DNA of 6,746 nucleotides from Anaerolineales bacterium (lineage in GTDB: Bacteria > Chloroflexota > Anaerolineae > Anaerolineales > E44-bin32). How positions within the stretch are numbered: the first letter of the stretch is position 1; every line of letters begins with the position of its first letter. The notes beneath the pieces were generated by a model. The model made no database searches. It saw only the letters and a program-made list of their open reading frames with translations, and was not told the DNA's origin. Below are positions 5,699 to 6,746 of the stretch, one piece after another. Both the position numbers and the translations under genes were made by a program. The stretch lies in assembly GCA_011772595.1 (NCBI GenBank), contig WVZH01000046.1:134833-141578 (forward strand), written 5' to 3'.

Positions 5699-5792
5699 GG
5701 GGGTGGTTGGGTCCCGGTGGGCTCCCCGGTCTTCAAAACCGGTGGCGGGTCGTTCAGCGGGCCGCGGTGGGTTCGACTCCCATCCACTCCCG
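5699..5792 (+). tRNA. selC: tRNA-Sec (anticodon TCA)
   Basis: All arms of a bacterial selenocysteine tRNA fold. Acceptor stem of 8 bp: GGGGGTGG (5699-5706) with CCACTCCC (5784-5791), one G-U pair. D stem of 6 bp: GGGTCC (5709-5714) with GGGCTC (5719-5724) and a tiny CGGT loop. Anticodon stem CCGGT/ACCGG with loop CTTCAAA (5731-5737), anticodon TCA at 5733-5735. Long variable arm 5743-5766 with GCGG/CCGC and an inner CG-rich helix around a TTCAG loop. T stem GTGGG/CCCAT with TTCGACT loop. The 8+5 acceptor/T arrangement and 6 bp D stem distinguish it from tRNA-Ser and from suppressor tRNAs. Discriminator G at 5792 is followed by CCT, so CCA is not fully encoded and must be completed by CCA-adding enzyme. 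SelA and SelB would act on it; their genes are not here. Confidence 0.96.
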
Positions 5793-5814
5793 CCTATTCT
5801 TCTAGAGGTTGTGA

Positions 5815-6746
5815 ATGGAACAATCAATAACACAGGATGCGCAAGTAATACCTGAACGTTTACGAAGAGCCGTTGGTCAGGTTATGTCGATTACGGATGT
5901 GAGCTCCGAGAGCGCGAGAGACGGATTCGTCTTGAGGTTCAGTGGGCGCATATTCATCGATTCACAAGAAGCCTACGATCGCTTGGAACCAGTCTTTAAG
6001 GAAGAGGGAACCACGCTTGTGTTTCGTGAGGAAGCTGATCAGCATGTCATCCTGGCGGTTGCAGGTTTGATCCAGCCGAGGCCGTCCAATCCGTGGGTCA
6101 ATCTCGTGATGTTCGTTTTGACTATTATCAGTGTTTTATTCATGGGGGTTAACACGGCCGCGGGTTACAACACAATGGGTGACCCTCAAATTCAGACAGT
6201 CAGCATCGTGCGAGATTTACCATTGGGTATCGTCTTCGCGGCCAGTATTTTGGCAATCCTCGGATCGCATGAGTTCGGTCATTATCTCGCTGCCCGTTAT
6301 CACAAGACCGCTGTCACCTTACCATATTTCATTCCATTCCCTACGATCTTCGGCACGCTGGGGGCATTCATTCAGTTGAAACAACCCCCGCGCAATAAGC
6401 GGGTGTTGCTGGACATCGGGCTGGCAGGTCCAATCGCGGGCTTCGTCGTCGCTATCCCTGTGTTGTTGATAGGGCTGTCGTTTTCTGAAGTCAGCAGTCT
6501 GCCTCTTTCAGCTGCCGAGGCGGCAGGTCAGGTCTTGGAAGGTAATTCCTTAATCTACTTGGCTTCGAAGTATCTCGTCACCGGCGAAGTCTTGCCTGCG
6601 CCATTAGACTATGGCGGCGTTGATCCACTGGTGTATTGGGGTCGGTACTTACTACTCGGGTTGCCCGTGCCATTCGGTGGAAAGGACGTCATGCTGCACC
6701 CTATGGCGTGGGCTGGTTGGGCAGGTTTGTTGATCACGGCCTTGAA
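5815..6746 (+). CDS. M50 family (site-2-protease-like) membrane metalloprotease (partial, 3' end outside window)
   Basis: The frame is open from ATG 5815-5817 to the right edge (310 codons). Residues 1-90 are a soluble, charged N-terminal domain without a signal peptide. Membrane segments follow at about 94-112, 135-151 and 208-224. The zinc site HEFGH is at 152-156 in GSHEFGHYLAARYH, followed by PYFIPFP, GTLGAFIQLKQPPRNKRVLLD and IGLAGPIAGFVVAIP, the pattern of the M50 subgroup that includes plant EGY-type proteins. The stretch HPMAWAGWAGLLITAL near the end normally leads into the second metal motif (LDGGH-like), which lies outside the window. GAGGT is 5-6 nt before the ATG. Only 22 nt separate it from selC on the same strand, with no terminator, so both may share a transcript. 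Family is secure; whether it cuts transmembrane regulators, as in regulated intramembrane proteolysis, is inference. Confidence 0.93.
   Translation, partial: MEQSITQDAQVIPERLRRAVGQVMSITDVSSESARDGFVLRFSGRIFIDSQEAYDRLEPVFKEEGTTLVFREEADQHVILAVAGLIQPRPSNPWVNLVMFVLTIISVLFMGVNTAAGYNTMGDPQIQTVSIVRDLPLGIVFAASILAILGSHEFGHYLAARYHKTAVTLPYFIPFPTIFGTLGAFIQLKQPPRNKRVLLDIGLAGPIAGFVVAIPVLLIGLSFSEVSSLPLSAAEAAGQVLEGNSLIYLASKYLVTGEVLPAPLDYGGVDPLVYWGRYLLLGLPVPFGGKDVMLHPMAWAGWAGLLITAL

Noticed and set aside
5616..5855. 79-codon open frame across the tRNA
   Set aside because: It runs through tRNA-Sec, overlaps the start of the M50 gene and its translation resembles no protein; it is an accident of the tRNA sequence.

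Overview
The window reads as chromosome of a free-living, probably uncultured bacterium. Chloroflexota (Anaerolineae-like) is my best guess, from the roadblock/LC7 protein, the Thr/Pro-rich lipoprotein linker and the mixed use of TTG, GTG and ATG starts; this is inference, not a database result. Genes are dense, lie on both strands and are grouped in short operons. I see no mobile element or CRISPR array.

The key observation concerns selenocysteine (Sec). A minus-strand gene (3350-4666) looks at first like two adjacent open frames split by a stop. The stop is an in-frame TGA at 4313-4315, exactly where the first cysteine of a DsbA-type CPYC motif belongs. Reading is open on both sides with no frame change, and the family sequence continues directly after the TGA. 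A hairpin with bacterial SECIS geometry starts 16 nt after the TGA (7 bp stem, 6 nt loop with G at loop position 2). About 1.4 kb from that TGA, on the other strand, lies a complete tRNA-Sec gene (selC, 5699-5792): anticodon TCA, 8 bp acceptor stem, 6 bp D stem and long variable arm. I therefore read the gene as one 438-residue selenoprotein lipoprotein: lipobox, Thr/Pro linker, DsbA-like thioredoxin fold with a U-P-Y-C active site, then a cyclophilin-type prolyl isomerase domain.

Layout, left to right. Bases 1-1093, minus strand: roadblock/LC7 protein, a 70-residue unknown, then a DPM1-like family 2 glycosyltransferase cut by the window edge. Bases 1094-1268: divergent control region with a strong sigma70-type promoter for the roadblock operon, an extended -10 promoter for the plus-strand gene, and two operator-like palindromes. 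Bases 1269-1934, plus strand: DedA-family membrane protein. Bases 2043-2078: hairpin between convergent genes. Bases 5397 down to 2100, minus strand: short-chain dehydrogenase, Sec-DsbA-cyclophilin lipoprotein and PrsW-type intramembrane protease, joined by GTGA and ATGA stop/start overlaps and so almost certainly one operon. Bases 5398-5698: divergent control region. Bases 5699-6746, plus strand: selC, then after 22 nt a site-2-protease-like M50 metalloprotease cut by the window edge.

My inference is that the centre of the window is an envelope-protein maintenance locus. A secreted selenium-dependent thiol oxidoreductase fused to a prolyl isomerase would help fold extracytoplasmic proteins, while PrsW and M50 are two unrelated families used in regulated intramembrane proteolysis. 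The tRNA needed to make the oxidoreductase is encoded next door. selA, selB and selD are not in the window.
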